This document shows, in pieces, positions 41,898-50,619 of a DNA stretch of 64,000 bases. How positions within the stretch are numbered: the first letter of the stretch is position 1; each line of letters begins with the position of its first letter. This DNA is from Gemmobacter aquarius. GTDB taxonomy: Bacteria > Pseudomonadota > Alphaproteobacteria > Rhodobacterales > Rhodobacteraceae. The stretch covers positions 70,001-134,000 of the forward strand of contig NZ_CP028918.1 of the NCBI RefSeq assembly GCF_003060865.1, read 5' to 3'. The translations under genes and the position numbers were made by a program. The notes under the pieces were generated by a model. It saw nothing but the letters and a program-made list of their open reading frames with translations. It did not search any database and was not told the DNA's origin.

Positions 41898-42884
41898 TCA
41901 CTCGGAGTAGACGTATTTGGCGATTTCCGGATCGCTGACGTTGTTCTTGTCGATGATGGTAAAGCCCGTGCCGATGCTGACCGGGATCGAGTTGCCGGTC
42001 AGGTGGGCATAGGCCGAAACCACGCCGTAATAGCCGATTTCTGCCGGATGCTGCGCGATGGCGACATCGACGAGGCCGGTCGAGAGGTTGTCGACGATGG
42101 AACCGGGTGCATCGAAGGCCACGACCTTGACGTTGCCCGACTGTCCGGCCTGCTGCACGCCGTTGGCGGCGCCAAGGGCCGAGAACAGGTTGGCGCCGAA
42201 CACGCCCTTGAGGTCGGCTTCGCGGGCCAGAACGCCCTGAAGCTGCGAGGCGGCCTTGTTGGCGTCATTGTCGTTGAACTGGGTTTCCAGAACCGTGACG
42301 TTCGGGAATTCTTCGGCCATGGCCTGCTTGAAGCCTTCTTCGCGCTGGTCGGTGGTAGAAATGCCCGGCTTCACGTTCGACACGTAAACCTTGCCCTCGC
42401 CGCCGATGGCTGCTGCCAATGCGCGGGCCGCGATCTTGCCGCCAAGCACGTTGTCGGACGCAATGTAAGACAGTGGGAAGTCGGCATCGCCTGCGCCGGT
42501 CTGGTATTTGCCGGTGCCGATGAAGGTGTCGACGGTGATGACCGGAATACCCGCGTCATGCGCCTTGCGAAGCGGCTCGACGAGCTGGGTGGTGTCGGTC
42601 GGCGCGATCAGAATGGCGTCGGGCGCACGGGCGATGACGGCATCCAGAACCGGAACCTGCGTGACGGGGTTGAAGTCGGGCGCACCCTGGAACACCAGTT
42701 CCACACCCAGCGCATCGGCGGCAGCCTGCGCGCCCTTTTGCATGGTGATGTAGAAAGCGTCCGTGGTCAGGCCCGGAATGAGCGCGATGGTGAACTTTTT
42801 GTCTTGCGCCTGCGCCGCGCCCAGACCGAGCGACAACGACAGCGAGACCGCAGCGACGGCCCCCAGAATCGAACGACGTTTCAT
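41898..42884 (-). CDS. Sugar ABC importer periplasmic substrate-binding protein (FrcB/RbsB-like)
   Basis: 328 residues. Basic N-terminus and hydrophobic core MKRRSILGAVAAVSLSLSL with AQA cleavage site give a Sec signal peptide. The mature part is a Peripla_BP_4-type protein: TIALIPGLTTDAFYITMQKGAQAAADALG, QVPVLDAVIARAPDAILIAPTD, TVDTFIG and ASDNVLGG. It captures a sugar in the periplasm and delivers it to the CUT2 permease encoded downstream. The actual ligand is unknown. A well-formed palindrome (42997-43016) lies 113 nt upstream, a likely operator. Confidence 0.9.
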   Translation of the reverse strand: MKRRSILGAVAAVSLSLSLGLGAAQAQDKKFTIALIPGLTTDAFYITMQKGAQAAADALGVELVFQGAPDFNPVTQVPVLDAVIARAPDAILIAPTDTTQLVEPLRKAHDAGIPVITVDTFIGTGKYQTGAGDADFPLSYIASDNVLGGKIAARALAAAIGGEGKVYVSNVKPGISTTDQREEGFKQAMAEEFPNVTVLETQFNDNDANKAASQLQGVLAREADLKGVFGANLFSALGAANGVQQAGQSGNVKVVAFDAPGSIVDNLSTGLVDVAIAQHPAEIGYYGVVSAYAHLTGNSIPVSIGTGFTIIDKNNVSDPEIAKYVYSE

Positions 42885-42996
42885 GTGTTTCTCCTCCCAT
42901 TGAGGCCGGCATCGCCTGCTAAAGGTCTATGCACCGGTCCCGGTTCACGTAGGGCAAGTGAACGCATCGGGCGGGCTTCGGTCAAGAGAAATTTTT

Positions 42997-43016
42997 TGCA
43001 GCAAGATTTTGCTGCA
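42997..43016. promoter_or_regulatory. Palindromic operator candidate upstream of the sugar importer
   Basis: TGCAGCAA (42997-43004), GATT, TTGCTGCA (43009-43016): 8-bp perfect arms. It lies just after the SorC regulator gene and upstream of the binding-protein gene. The flanking A/T runs do not place a U-tract after the stem on the minus strand, so it is not an intrinsic terminator of the regulator gene. The best reading is a SorC-protein binding site. Confidence 0.6.
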
Positions 43017-43031
43017 CTTGCGAAAAGGATT

Positions 43032-43937
43032 TCACACGCCCGCGGCAAGCTGGTCGAGCACGGCCTGCGCGGTCTGGGCATCGGTCACCAATGCGTTGAT
43101 AAGGCGGGCGCGGGCGGCCCCGATGATCGACGCGGCCTTCGCCTCGCCCGCTGCGACGCCGATGCACAGCCGTGCACGCCGCAGTTGATCGGGCGTCACC
43201 GCGATCAGGCGGTCGGCACCCTCCCAGTCGATCGGGCGACCCCGCACGTCGAAGTAATGGCGGATCACATCGCCCGCCGAATCGACCAGTTGCTGTTCGG
43301 ATGGCGTGGCAAGGCTGGCGTCGGGCGCGTTCAGGGCATGGGGCAAGCCCACGCCGACCACGGCCACGTCGATCCGGTCCCACAGCGCCACCGCCTCGCG
43401 GATTGCGGGATCGGCAAGGAAGCTGTCGCGCGCCTCGGCCGAAGGCAGGAAGGGCGCGTGCAGGAAATATGCGGTTCCACCGGCCTGTTCGGCAGCCATG
43501 CGGGCAAATTCGTTAATCTGGAAATGCGCGTGATGCTGTTGCATGCCCCCTGTCGCGGGCACGACCAGAACCCCCGGCATGGCGGGAAGCCCCGCTTCCA
43601 GCACGGCACGGATCGCACGGCCCCACCCCAGCGCAAGCACCGACCCCGGCCCGATATTCGCGGTTTTCAGCATGGTGCCAAGCGGCGCCGAAAGTGCAAC
43701 GCCCGCGCTGCCAGCGGGGGTTTCCACCACCGACACGCGGCGCAGGTCCAACTGTCGTTCCAGTTGTGCGCCAAGCGCATCGGGCACGACCAACTCGCGC
43801 ACCTCTATCCGCACGATCCCTTCGGCCCGTGCCCGTTGCAACAGGCGCGAGATCGTGGCGGTGGAGACGCCAAGCTGTCTGGCGATCTGCACCTGGGGCA
43901 AGTCGCCCTCGTAATGCAGTTTCGCCACCATGTGCAT
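43032..43937 (-). CDS. SorC/DeoR-family sugar-binding transcriptional regulator
   Basis: 301 residues from ATG 43937. The frame is open further upstream and the first helix (MHMVAKLHYEGDLPQVQIARQLG) looks slightly short, so a non-ATG start a few codons earlier is possible. The HTH is IARQLGVSTATISRLLQRARAEG. The rest is the sugar-binding domain of the SorC/CggR type with SVLALGWGRAIRAVLE, VVPATGGM and VGVGLP. It probably senses a phosphorylated sugar from the pathway and represses or activates both the importer operon and the divergent aldolase-ROK genes. Confidence 0.88.
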   Translation of the reverse strand: MHMVAKLHYEGDLPQVQIARQLGVSTATISRLLQRARAEGIVRIEVRELVVPDALGAQLERQLDLRRVSVVETPAGSAGVALSAPLGTMLKTANIGPGSVLALGWGRAIRAVLEAGLPAMPGVLVVPATGGMQQHHAHFQINEFARMAAEQAGGTAYFLHAPFLPSAEARDSFLADPAIREAVALWDRIDVAVVGVGLPHALNAPDASLATPSEQQLVDSAGDVIRHYFDVRGRPIDWEGADRLIAVTPDQLRRARLCIGVAAGEAKAASIIGAARARLINALVTDAQTAQAVLDQLAAGV

Positions 43938-43974
43938 CAGCGCCCGCGTTTCGCCAGCGTCGGGGGAAGCTGTC

Positions 43975-44011
43975 TGTGACAGATTGCAATTCCTTTCTGC
44001 AACGTGTTACA
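43975..44011. promoter_or_regulatory. Extended dyad in the SorC-aldolase divergent promoter region
   Basis: TGTGACAGATTGCA (43975-43988), 9-nt spacer, TGCAACGTGTTACA (43998-44011): 11 of 14 positions match as an inverted repeat. It lies in the 203-bp region between the regulator gene and the aldolase gene, the place where an autoregulatory and pathway operator is expected. Confidence 0.5.
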
Positions 44012-44140
44012 CCATCCTATCACCATAGCAGCCCCGCTGCGTCTGACAACGGCCAACTTGGCACGGGATAGGGCGATGCGAGGCTGGCTTTACAGCCCGT
44101 CATGGCGCGGGACAACCAGACAGGCAAAGGCAGGACCGCA

Positions 44141-45043
44141 ATGACCCGAATGACCACAGCCGAACGGCGCGGCTACCAGCTGATCTGCGGCGACGAAGGC
44201 GCTATGATGGTCATCGCCTGCGACCAGCGTGGCGGCATGCGGACCATTCTGGCCGACACCCCCGAGGAACAAGCCAAGATCGGCACCGATATCCTTGGCC
44301 ACACCAAAATGGACATCGCGGCCTACCTTGCCCGTCACGCGACTGCCGTTCTGGTCGATCCGGTCTGCGCGCTGCCTGCGATGATCGACGAGGGGATGCT
44401 GCACCGCCAGACGGCGCTGCTGGTGGGTCTCGACGATTCCGGCTTTGGCTCGACCCCCGAGGGCTACCGCATTTCAAAGCTGGTGCCGGGGATCACGGCG
44501 CGCAAGGTGCGCGAGTTGGGCGGGACCGGCGGCAAGATCATGGTCTATCTGCGGTCGGATACCCCCGATGCCAACACCGCGAACATCGCGCTCTTGAAAC
44601 AGGTAATCGACGATTTCGCTGCGGAAGACCTGCTGTTGGTCGTGGAATTCCTGACCTATGCCCTGCCGGGCGAAGACAAGGCCACCCATGCCGCCGCCGT
44701 GCCTGCGCTGATCGAGGGCGGGTCGCGGATATGTCTGGAACTGGGATCGAAGCTTCTGAAAATTCCCTATCCGGGAACGCCGCAGGCTTGCGCCAACGTC
44801 ACGGCGATGTGTGGCGATGTGCCTTGGGCCGTGCTGTCGGCGGGGGTGGATCATGCGACCTTCCTTGGTCAGGTGGAAACCGCGATGGCCAATGGCGCAT
44901 CGGGGGTGATCGCGGGGCGGTCGCTGTGGAAGGATTGCATCTCGCTTGACCGTGCGGTGACGAAAGAGCGGCTGACCGATGTGGCGCTGCCGCGCCTGCG
45001 GGAAATCCAGGCGGTGATTGGCCGCTACATGCCGCGCGGCTGA
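44141..45043 (+). CDS. LacD/YihT-family class I aldolase (tagatose-bisphosphate or related ketose-phosphate aldolase)
   Basis: 300 residues from ATG 44141, chosen because AGGA precedes it; an in-frame ATG at 44102 lacks a site. The fold is that of LacD and of sulfofructose-phosphate aldolase YihT. Features are VIACDQRGGMRTIL (24-37), AVLVDPVCALPA (69-80), Schiff-base lysine K207 in LLKIPYPG and the phosphate-binding VLSAGVDHATFLGQVETAMANGASGVIAGRSLW. It would cleave a ketose phosphate to dihydroxyacetone phosphate plus an aldehyde. It is divergent from the importer operon and one nucleotide ahead of the ROK-fusion gene. A tagatose-type substrate is the default reading. Confidence 0.83.
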   Translation: MTRMTTAERRGYQLICGDEGAMMVIACDQRGGMRTILADTPEEQAKIGTDILGHTKMDIAAYLARHATAVLVDPVCALPAMIDEGMLHRQTALLVGLDDSGFGSTPEGYRISKLVPGITARKVRELGGTGGKIMVYLRSDTPDANTANIALLKQVIDDFAAEDLLLVVEFLTYALPGEDKATHAAAVPALIEGGSRICLELGSKLLKIPYPGTPQACANVTAMCGDVPWAVLSAGVDHATFLGQVETAMANGASGVIAGRSLWKDCISLDRAVTKERLTDVALPRLREIQAVIGRYMPRG

Positions 45044-45044
45044 C

Positions 45045-46421
45045 ATGCGTGACACGATCGGGATCGACATCGGCGGAACCAATATCCGCGCGGCGAGGAT
45101 CGGCGCGGATGGGGTCATCAAAGACCGCCGCGCCGTACCCAGCCAGCGCGACGCTGCGGCCTGCCTGCGTTTGTGCCGGCAACTGGTGGCTGAACTTCGC
45201 AGCGAGACCACGGTTTCGGTCGGGGTCGGGGTCCCCGGTCAGGTCGATTTCGCGGCGCAACGGGTGCTTTCGGGCGGCTATGTCGATCTGTCCTCGCTCG
45301 ATTTCGCGCGGCTTCTGTCCGAAGGCACGGGGCTTTTTGTCACCATCGACAACGATGCCAACATGGCCCTTTTGGGCGAGGCAGCGGTGGGCGCTGCACA
45401 AGGCCTGTCGCATGCCGTCATGCTGACCATCGGCACCGGCATAGGCGGAGCGATCCTCGACAACCGGCACTTGCTGCGCGGGCGCGGGTCTGCGGGCCAG
45501 TTGGGCCATCTGACGGTCATCCCCGAAGGGCGCGCTTGCGTCTGTGGCCGCAAAGGCTGTGTCGAGACGGAAAGTTCGGGCACGGCCTTCGGTGTGCATC
45601 TGGCCGAAGCCGGATTGCCCGCATCGACGCGCGTGCAAGACCTGCTGGACCGGCCCGACGATCCGGCTGCAGCGCGCGTCTTGCAGCGCTGGGCCGCGCC
45701 GTTGCGCTGTGCGATCGACACGCTGATCGCAACGCTGTCGCCGCAGGCTGTCATTCTAGGGGGCGGATTGGGCGCCGCGGCGCATTCCGCGCTATCCTTG
45801 GTTCCGGCCCGGAAATCTTGGTTCGATGCGCCGGTGCTTGCCGCCTCGCTGGGCGACGATGCGGGCGTGATCGGCGCGGCCCGTGCAGGCCGGCCACGCG
45901 GGCGGCGGGCCATTCTGGTGAACGGGGTGCCTGCCTCGGGCAAATCGACGGTCGCGAAACAGATTGCGGCCGCAACCGGCTGGGCGGTCATCGCGCTCGA
46001 CACCATCAAGAACCCGTTTCTGGCCGAGCTTTCCCCCGTCGACCGGATGATGAACCGCACGCTCGGCCGCGCCGCCTATCAGTCGATCTTCGACCTCGTC
46101 GCCGAATTTCCACAAGATGCGACCGTGATCGTCGACGCCTGGTTCGGTTTTCAGCCGCCCGAAGTACTGACCACGGGTCTGGCAGACGCCGGCGTTACCG
46201 ATGCGCTGGAAGTCTGGTGCCATGCCCCGCCGGAAATCGTCGGCGACCGATACGGGGCGCGGGTCGCAACCCGTCAGGCTGGCCATCCGGGACTTGAATA
46301 CGTGCCGGAACTGGTCGCCCTTGCGCGGCGGGCCCGACCTCTCGATCTTTTCCCCCGCCTTGACGTCGATACCACTCTGCCGCCGGATCAGGCCGCATGG
46401 CGCAGGTTTCTGGGCGTCTGA
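45045..46421 (+). CDS. Two-domain protein: ROK-family sugar kinase fused to a P-loop kinase
   Basis: 458 residues from ATG 45045, one nucleotide after the aldolase stop. Residues 1-280 are a ROK kinase: ATP motif GIDIGGTNIRAARIG (6-20), catalytic D104 in IDNDANMALLGE, LTIGTGIGGAILD, and the zinc site H155 plus C165/C167/C172 (CVCGRKGC). Residues 287-458 form a separate P-loop domain with Walker A GVPASGKST (294-302), VIALDTIKNPF and VIVDAWFGFQPP, resembling chloramphenicol-phosphotransferase or AAA_33-type small-molecule kinases. Both active sites look intact. The fusion suggests two phosphorylations or kinase plus regulatory action on a sugar. Its substrate is unknown. Confidence 0.87.
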   Translation: MRDTIGIDIGGTNIRAARIGADGVIKDRRAVPSQRDAAACLRLCRQLVAELRSETTVSVGVGVPGQVDFAAQRVLSGGYVDLSSLDFARLLSEGTGLFVTIDNDANMALLGEAAVGAAQGLSHAVMLTIGTGIGGAILDNRHLLRGRGSAGQLGHLTVIPEGRACVCGRKGCVETESSGTAFGVHLAEAGLPASTRVQDLLDRPDDPAAARVLQRWAAPLRCAIDTLIATLSPQAVILGGGLGAAAHSALSLVPARKSWFDAPVLAASLGDDAGVIGAARAGRPRGRRAILVNGVPASGKSTVAKQIAAATGWAVIALDTIKNPFLAELSPVDRMMNRTLGRAAYQSIFDLVAEFPQDATVIVDAWFGFQPPEVLTTGLADAGVTDALEVWCHAPPEIVGDRYGARVATRQAGHPGLEYVPELVALARRARPLDLFPRLDVDTTLPPDQAAWRRFLGV

Positions 46422-46586
46422 CGGGCAAAACAAAGCCGACATCCCCTCGCCCGACACCCCGCCTGAAAACGGGACGCAGCCCTGCGGAAACCTTGGCCGG
46501 ACGAGCCGCGTTACCAGTCTGATAGCCCTGCGCCAATCGCAGCGGCAGATCGACTGGATCGGCACCAGAACGGACCCAGAACTAGA

Positions 46587-47633
46587 ATGCGGATTTTGTT
46601 CACCATCGGTAATGCCTATCTTCCCCAACGCTCTGGCGGGGCGCAATCCAGCACGAAACAGCTTGTCGAGGAACTGAGCGCGCAGGGGCACGAGGCTGCC
46701 GTTCTGAGCCGTCTGAGCGGTGGCGGCTGGACCGAGGTATCGTCCCGGATCAAGCGCAGCATCGGCCGTACGCGCTTTTCCAGCGACAGGCTGGCCGGCC
46801 ATCTGGTCTATCGCGCCTGGGATCCGACCGACACGACCGAAGTGGTCCGCAAATTCCGCCCTGACGTTGCAATCGTACAGAACGGTAACACGATCCCCAT
46901 CGCCAAAAGCCTCGAGGCGCATGGCGTTCCCGTCGTGCTCTACTTCCGTAATGTCGAGTTGGCGGAACTCGAAGGGTCCCCGACAGAACTGACACGGGCG
47001 CTGTTCGTGGCGAACTCGCAATTCACCGCCAACCGTTACCACGAAGCGTTCGGGATCACCTCGACGGTCATTCCCCCGCTGGTGAACCCCGACCTGTATC
47101 GCACAGCCTCTACCCGGACCAACATAACCTTCATCAACCCCTATCCGGTCAAAGGACTGGAGGTCGCACTTGCCGTCGCGGGGCAATGCCCGGACATCCC
47201 CTTTACCTTCGTCGAAAGCTGGGGCATCGACACGGACCTTCGCGCATGTCTCGACCGGCGTCTTGCCGGTTTGCCCAATGTAACCTTGCATCCCCGCACA
47301 ACGGATATGAAGTCCGTTTACGGCAAGGCCCGCATCCTGCTGGTGCCAAGCCTGTGGGAAGAGGCCTGGGGCAGGGTCGCCACCGAAGCCCATTTCAGCG
47401 GCATCCCGGTCATCGGCTCGCGCCAAGGCGGCCTGCCCGAGGCGATAGGCCCCGGCGGGCTGACCCTCGATATCGGTGCCCCCATCACGGAATGGGTCGC
47501 GGCGGTGCGGCGGCTGTGGGACGATCCGGCCGAATATGCCAGACTGTCGGAAACAGCGCTCAAATTCTCGGAAAGACCGGAAATGCAGCCCGGCTATCAG
47601 GTGAACCGGCTTCTCGAAGTGCTGGGTGCCTGA
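46587..47633 (+). CDS. Glycosyltransferase family 4 protein
   Basis: 348 residues of GT-B fold. The N-terminal domain starts MRILFTIGNAYLPQRSGGAQSSTKQLVEEL (donor-independent acceptor domain opening). The C-terminal domain has INPYPVKGLEVALAVA, VPSLWEEAWGRVATEAHFSGIPVIGSRQGGLPEAIG, containing the EAWG version of the GT4 E-x7-E motif. No signal or membrane segment is seen, so it acts at the cytoplasmic face. It is separated from the ROK-fusion gene by 165 nt with no visible gene and may be independent of the sugar island. Donor and acceptor are unknown. Confidence 0.87.
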   Translation: MRILFTIGNAYLPQRSGGAQSSTKQLVEELSAQGHEAAVLSRLSGGGWTEVSSRIKRSIGRTRFSSDRLAGHLVYRAWDPTDTTEVVRKFRPDVAIVQNGNTIPIAKSLEAHGVPVVLYFRNVELAELEGSPTELTRALFVANSQFTANRYHEAFGITSTVIPPLVNPDLYRTASTRTNITFINPYPVKGLEVALAVAGQCPDIPFTFVESWGIDTDLRACLDRRLAGLPNVTLHPRTTDMKSVYGKARILLVPSLWEEAWGRVATEAHFSGIPVIGSRQGGLPEAIGPGGLTLDIGAPITEWVAAVRRLWDDPAEYARLSETALKFSERPEMQPGYQVNRLLEVLGA

Positions 47634-47649
47634 AAAATCCGGCTGCCGC

Positions 47650-49014
47650 TCACGGGCAACCGGCTGCTTGGTCAGGGGATGTGATCACGCATGCCCCCGG
47701 CAAGGCGGCGGCGTCGGGTGACACCGCAAGCACGATCATTCCGTCCGGTTTCGGAAAGGCCTGCGCCGCACGCATCATGACCGTAACTTCCGTGACGTTA
47801 CCCACAATTTCCGGCAAGGTCAGCGCCATTTCCGGGTCTTGCCCGTCCAGCAGCGCCATCAGGCCCGAGAAAGACGCGGCACCCGGCAGCGTTGCCGTCT
47901 CTGCGCCATTTGCCCTGAACGGCTCTTTGCGGGCGGCAAGGTCGCCCATTTCGGGCATTTCGATAAACTCGGCATAGGCTTTGCGAACCACTGTCTCGGC
48001 TTCGGCCAGCTTTGCGGTTTCCACCTCTCCCGACAGGACCAACACCCGCAGGTCGCGCGCATAGGCGTCAAGGCTTGCGCCAAAGCCGTAGCTTGCCCGC
48101 AAACCCGTTCGTACCGCATCGAACAAGACGCTGGTGTCACCCCCGCCAAGCGCAGTGGCAAGCAGCACATCCTCGAATTCGCTCCCCTGCCGCGTGGGCG
48201 GAAGCGGTCCGACAAAAACGAGGGTCGAGGTCTTGGCCTCCGGCGCAACGAGCAAGATGCGTCTGGGCGAAAAATCCCCGCGCGGCGCCGGGGACGCCAC
48301 CGCATCGCCCTGGCCAAGCCCCGCGAAAAGCGCATCGACATAGGTGCCCGCCTCATCCGCGCCGATCTCTCCGGCCACCACGATCCTTGCGCCGCTGCGG
48401 ACCACCGTTTGGCGATGCCACTCCACAGCCTCGGCGCGTGTCGCTTCCGCGATCATCGCGGGCGGATCGACCGACAAGGCCCGCCGCAGCGGCGTGTCGC
48501 CCAGAACTGCCCACCGCAGCGCATCGTAACCGCGTTTGGCGGGTTGCATCGATACTTCGGCCATATGCGTGGCAAGACCCTGTTGCAGGCGGCCGAACCA
48601 TGCCTGAACCATCGTCGGCTGCGCCAGATGCGCCGCCGCAATCCCGACGGCCTTTTCCATATTCTCCTTTGGCGCGATCAACTGCCCGTGCAGATGGTCG
48701 ACGGTCACCCACATCGTGCCCTCGGCATTCAGGTCGGCAAAGGTTTCCACAACCTCGCCCGCAGGAAACCCCGCCGCCCCGCCTGCAAGGATAAGGTCGG
48801 TGCCGATATAGGGCACGGCCTGATTGACATCGTCGCGCATCGCCCAGTTGCTTGGCCAGGCGATCTGGATCGCCACATCCTCCGCTGCAGGAATATATAA
48901 CCGCGCATATGCCATGCCGCCGGGGCTGGTCTCGATCGTTGCGCCCGCCTTCTCCTCGGTCCGGCACGCGGCCAGAACGGTCAGGGCAAGCGCGGCGGCG
49001 GCAAAGGTTCTCAT
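47650..49014 (-). CDS. M16-family peptidase-like lipoprotein lacking the zinc motif
   Basis: 454 residues from ATG 49014, overlapping the stop of the upstream M16 gene (ATGA). N-terminus MRTFAAAALALTVLAAC is a lipoprotein signal with lipobox LAAC. The body has two M16-like halves, with PLPPTRQGSEFEDVLLATALGGGDTSVLFDAVRTGLRASYGFGA typical of the inactive C-terminal domain. No HxxEH zinc motif is present, where the neighbour has one. It is probably the inactive subunit of a two-protein M16 complex in the periplasm, as in other paired M16 operons. Confidence 0.8.
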   Translation of the reverse strand: MRTFAAAALALTVLAACRTEEKAGATIETSPGGMAYARLYIPAAEDVAIQIAWPSNWAMRDDVNQAVPYIGTDLILAGGAAGFPAGEVVETFADLNAEGTMWVTVDHLHGQLIAPKENMEKAVGIAAAHLAQPTMVQAWFGRLQQGLATHMAEVSMQPAKRGYDALRWAVLGDTPLRRALSVDPPAMIAEATRAEAVEWHRQTVVRSGARIVVAGEIGADEAGTYVDALFAGLGQGDAVASPAPRGDFSPRRILLVAPEAKTSTLVFVGPLPPTRQGSEFEDVLLATALGGGDTSVLFDAVRTGLRASYGFGASLDAYARDLRVLVLSGEVETAKLAEAETVVRKAYAEFIEMPEMGDLAARKEPFRANGAETATLPGAASFSGLMALLDGQDPEMALTLPEIVGNVTEVTVMMRAAQAFPKPDGMIVLAVSPDAAALPGACVITSPDQAAGCP

Positions 49015-50348
49015 GGGTTCGGGTCCGTTCCTATAAAGGCAATGGCGGTGCGTCCGGGGCCGGCAAGGGCCGCGAGGATGGCGTCGATGCCTGCAGCATC
49101 GATCAGCGCGTCGACTTTGCGGATTTCGCGTTCCGGTTTGGGGTCGCGCAGGGCCGTCACCCGTGCCAGCGTACGGTCTGCCATCCAGCGGGCGGTTTCG
49201 TCGTCGTCCGACCAGTCGGGCCAAAACCCCTTGAACCGTTCACGGACGCGGTCGTAGGTTCTGGCGGGCACACCTTTGGCAGATGCCGCAAGTGCGGCTT
49301 CATAGGCGGACTGCACTTTGGCAAAGCCGATACCCCTGTCCGGCTCGGCCGAAAAGGTCAGTTCGATGTGGCTTTCGTCAACGGGGGTGATCGCGATGCC
49401 GAAGCTCTGGACGACAAAGGCATCAAACCGCAGCGGCCCGGCAAGGCCGCCCGGAAGATTGGTGTCGAGGATATCGCGGGCCAAGGCGCTCTGCGCTTCC
49501 AGCAGGTCGAAATCCACGGGTTCGGGCAAGGCCACGACCTTGCGCCAAATCATGCGCGGCGCCGCGTTCGGATCGGGGTAGCGGAAACTGCGCATCCCGA
49601 CTGCGCCAAGGACAAAGCGGGGCGGGGCGATGTCTTCGCGTTGCGCGTAAAGATCGGGAAAGCCCGCGTCGTCCATCGCATCGGTCAGTTGCCGTTCCGG
49701 GATCTCACCGAAGACCACCAGACGCGCGCGGTCCGGGCGGTGTGTTTCGGCGTGAAAGGCCCTGGCGTCGTCATAGGTCTGCGCCCTTATCTGTTCGGGC
49801 GTGCCGATGACCGACGCGGCGATTGCATTGCCCTCGTACAGGAACGCCTCCATCTCTTCGGCCGCCCGCGCATCGGGGTTGTTTCCCACACGCAGGTCGT
49901 ATTCCCGCAAGATGACATCGCGCTCGGACTCGGCCATGTTGCGCGGCAGGTCGATGGGATCGAACACCCCCTTCAGCCGCCGCAACATGTCGGTCAGGTC
50001 CCCGGGCGGGCCCGCAAGCCAGTAGCCGACGGCAAATCGGTTGGTCCAGGCGTTGCTGTCGCGATCTTCGGGGCGCGAATCCTTGCCGATGTTGGGCAAC
50101 CAAGCCAGATGTTCGACGTAGTGGGCGCGGGGTCCGTTTCCATCCGGATAGGGCAGAACGACCAATGCTTCGATCTTATCCGGATCGAAGGCGGGTGACA
50201 GCAGCGTGCTACGATCATCCCCCTGAAACGGACGCCAATCCATGACCACGGCGAAAGTCATCACGGCCACGATCAGGGCGATTGGCCCGTAAAGACCGGT
50301 CAAGGACCGGAACGGCGTCGGAACCGTCAGGATCGGGCGTCGCTTCAT
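49011..50348 (-). CDS. M16-family metallopeptidase, membrane-anchored
   Basis: 445 residues. An N-terminal basic stretch and one hydrophobic helix (GLYGPIALIVAVMTFAVVM, 18-36) anchor it in the inner membrane. The inverted zinc motif HxxEH is present as H76-Y-V-E79-H80, with a glutamate-rich helix near 137-151 (NMAESERDVILREYD) supplying the third ligand. It should be an active zinc protease facing the periplasm, working with the downstream lipoprotein partner (4-nt overlap). Its sequence is divergent, and the substrate is unknown. Confidence 0.82.
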   Translation of the reverse strand: MKRRPILTVPTPFRSLTGLYGPIALIVAVMTFAVVMDWRPFQGDDRSTLLSPAFDPDKIEALVVLPYPDGNGPRAHYVEHLAWLPNIGKDSRPEDRDSNAWTNRFAVGYWLAGPPGDLTDMLRRLKGVFDPIDLPRNMAESERDVILREYDLRVGNNPDARAAEEMEAFLYEGNAIAASVIGTPEQIRAQTYDDARAFHAETHRPDRARLVVFGEIPERQLTDAMDDAGFPDLYAQREDIAPPRFVLGAVGMRSFRYPDPNAAPRMIWRKVVALPEPVDFDLLEAQSALARDILDTNLPGGLAGPLRFDAFVVQSFGIAITPVDESHIELTFSAEPDRGIGFAKVQSAYEAALAASAKGVPARTYDRVRERFKGFWPDWSDDDETARWMADRTLARVTALRDPKPEREIRKVDALIDAAGIDAILAALAGPGRTAIAFIGTDPNP

Positions 50349-50619
50349 CTAAAGCGGTCTTGGCCCGGCACCCCATCAGGGCCGGCTCTGACCCGGTCGT
50401 TCTCGATGCCGGCCAAACCTGTTTCCAGATATGAGCGATGCGGGATCAACCATCCAAAGAACAAGCCGTCTTACCCCTTACCACGCCAGGGTGAACCATA
50501 CCGGCGATCCGCAGACGCCCACTGTTCCCGAGTTCATCAAATCGGCAGAGTGTGTGTCAAGAGCGATACACAACCCCAAGCATATCTCGCTCGATATGCC
50601 GCGCCGCGCTGCAGCCCTG

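Noticed and set aside
43000..43031. Intrinsic terminator of the SorC gene at the palindrome 42997-43016
   Set aside because: In the direction of SorC transcription the stem is followed by A residues rather than a U-tract, so an operator is more likely.
41805..43979. Plus-strand open frame of 724 codons
   Set aside because: It runs antisense across the binding-protein and SorC genes, both of which have clear families and start signals. The translation has no recognisable features.
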